From contig CAUJGC010000187.1 in NCBI GenBank assembly GCA_963169075.1, positions 1-38,484 on the forward strand: a DNA stretch of 38,484 nucleotides. Reading direction: 5' to 3'. This document shows positions 38,409 to 38,484 of this stretch, in pieces; the stretch's first letter is position 1; every line of letters starts with the position of its first letter. This DNA comes from Myxococcota bacterium. GTDB taxonomy: Bacteria > Myxococcota_A > Bradymonadia > Bradymonadales > GCA-2716585. The notes beneath the pieces are model-generated. The model was not told the DNA's origin, did no database searches, and was given only the letters and a program-made list of their open reading frames with translations. Both the position numbers and the translations under genes were made by a program.

Positions 38409-38484
38409 CTCCAACCTCCGCGCGCAGCCCCCCGGCCCCACCCGCACTTTTTGAGCAACAGGCGTGCCGGGGGAGATATTCGGC

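Overview
The window is about 38.5 kb of very GC-rich bacterial chromosome. I read 24 protein-coding genes, one of them cut by the left edge. No rRNA, tRNA, CRISPR array, transposase, integrase or phage gene was seen. The likely source is the Myxococcota/Bradymonadota (former Deltaproteobacteria) lineage. The grounds are: three proteins ending in Cys-hydrophobic-Arg tails of the MYXO-CTERM kind; an Asn-Asn-Pro linker and the CGNGxDDDxDGDxDC motif in a giant secreted protein; a NIDO/DUF4215/thrombospondin-type-3 protein; DUF2330 and DUF6929 proteins; and large GAF/PAS hybrid kinases. This is inference from protein style, not a database match. Nine proteins look like lipoproteins, so the window is dominated by cell-envelope and secreted functions.

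Layout. 1-5630: partial lipoprotein (-) and a 1662-aa modular surface lipoprotein (+) with 15 eight-cysteine repeats, ending at a 16-bp terminator hairpin. 5702-6718: nicotinamidase-like hydrolase (+). 6759-9705: histidine kinase overlapping a TPR/HEAT lipoprotein (-). 9788-11848: malate-synthase-like enzyme (-). 11927-16077: signalling operon (-) of free-methionine-sulfoxide reductase, hybrid kinase and single-domain receiver. 16231-17766: GNAT-nitrilase fusion (+). 17771-20509: operon (-) with ATGA overlaps: chloramphenicol-acetyltransferase-like protein, EEP-family lipoprotein, outer-membrane beta-barrel. 20685-24877: PepSY-like lipoprotein (+), FG-GAP/MopE-motif lipoprotein (-), helical-repeat protein (+). 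24918-28856: 1312-aa TSP3-repeat protein (-). 28976-32847: double CaiB/BaiF protein overlapping a DUF2330 protein (+). 32918-36161: operon (+) of Memo-like lipoprotein, alpha-toroid lipoprotein and DUF6929 protein. 36291-37778: zinc-phospholipase-C-like secreted protein (+). 37800-38408: lipoprotein (-).

The signal least explained by genes is a set of short AT-rich islands in an otherwise GC-saturated background. Three of them (18646-18710, 20421-20472, 36181-36280) are built from a degenerate 10-bp repeat with consensus A(A/T)GACA(C/T)ATC. Two lie in reading frame inside genes and one is an intergenic array upstream of a gene. A fourth island inside a kinase gene (8265-8330) also has a 10-bp period but a different word. 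A fifth (31828-31880) sits at an abrupt switch in synonymous codon choice. I also see a repeated terminator-like element (three copies) and a 9-bp word, TGCCTACAT, just upstream of three genes.

No classical defence or mobile system is visible. The most unusual gene groupings are an exported Memo protein paired with an alpha-toroid lipoprotein, and a redox enzyme (fRMsr) at the head of a two-component operon.
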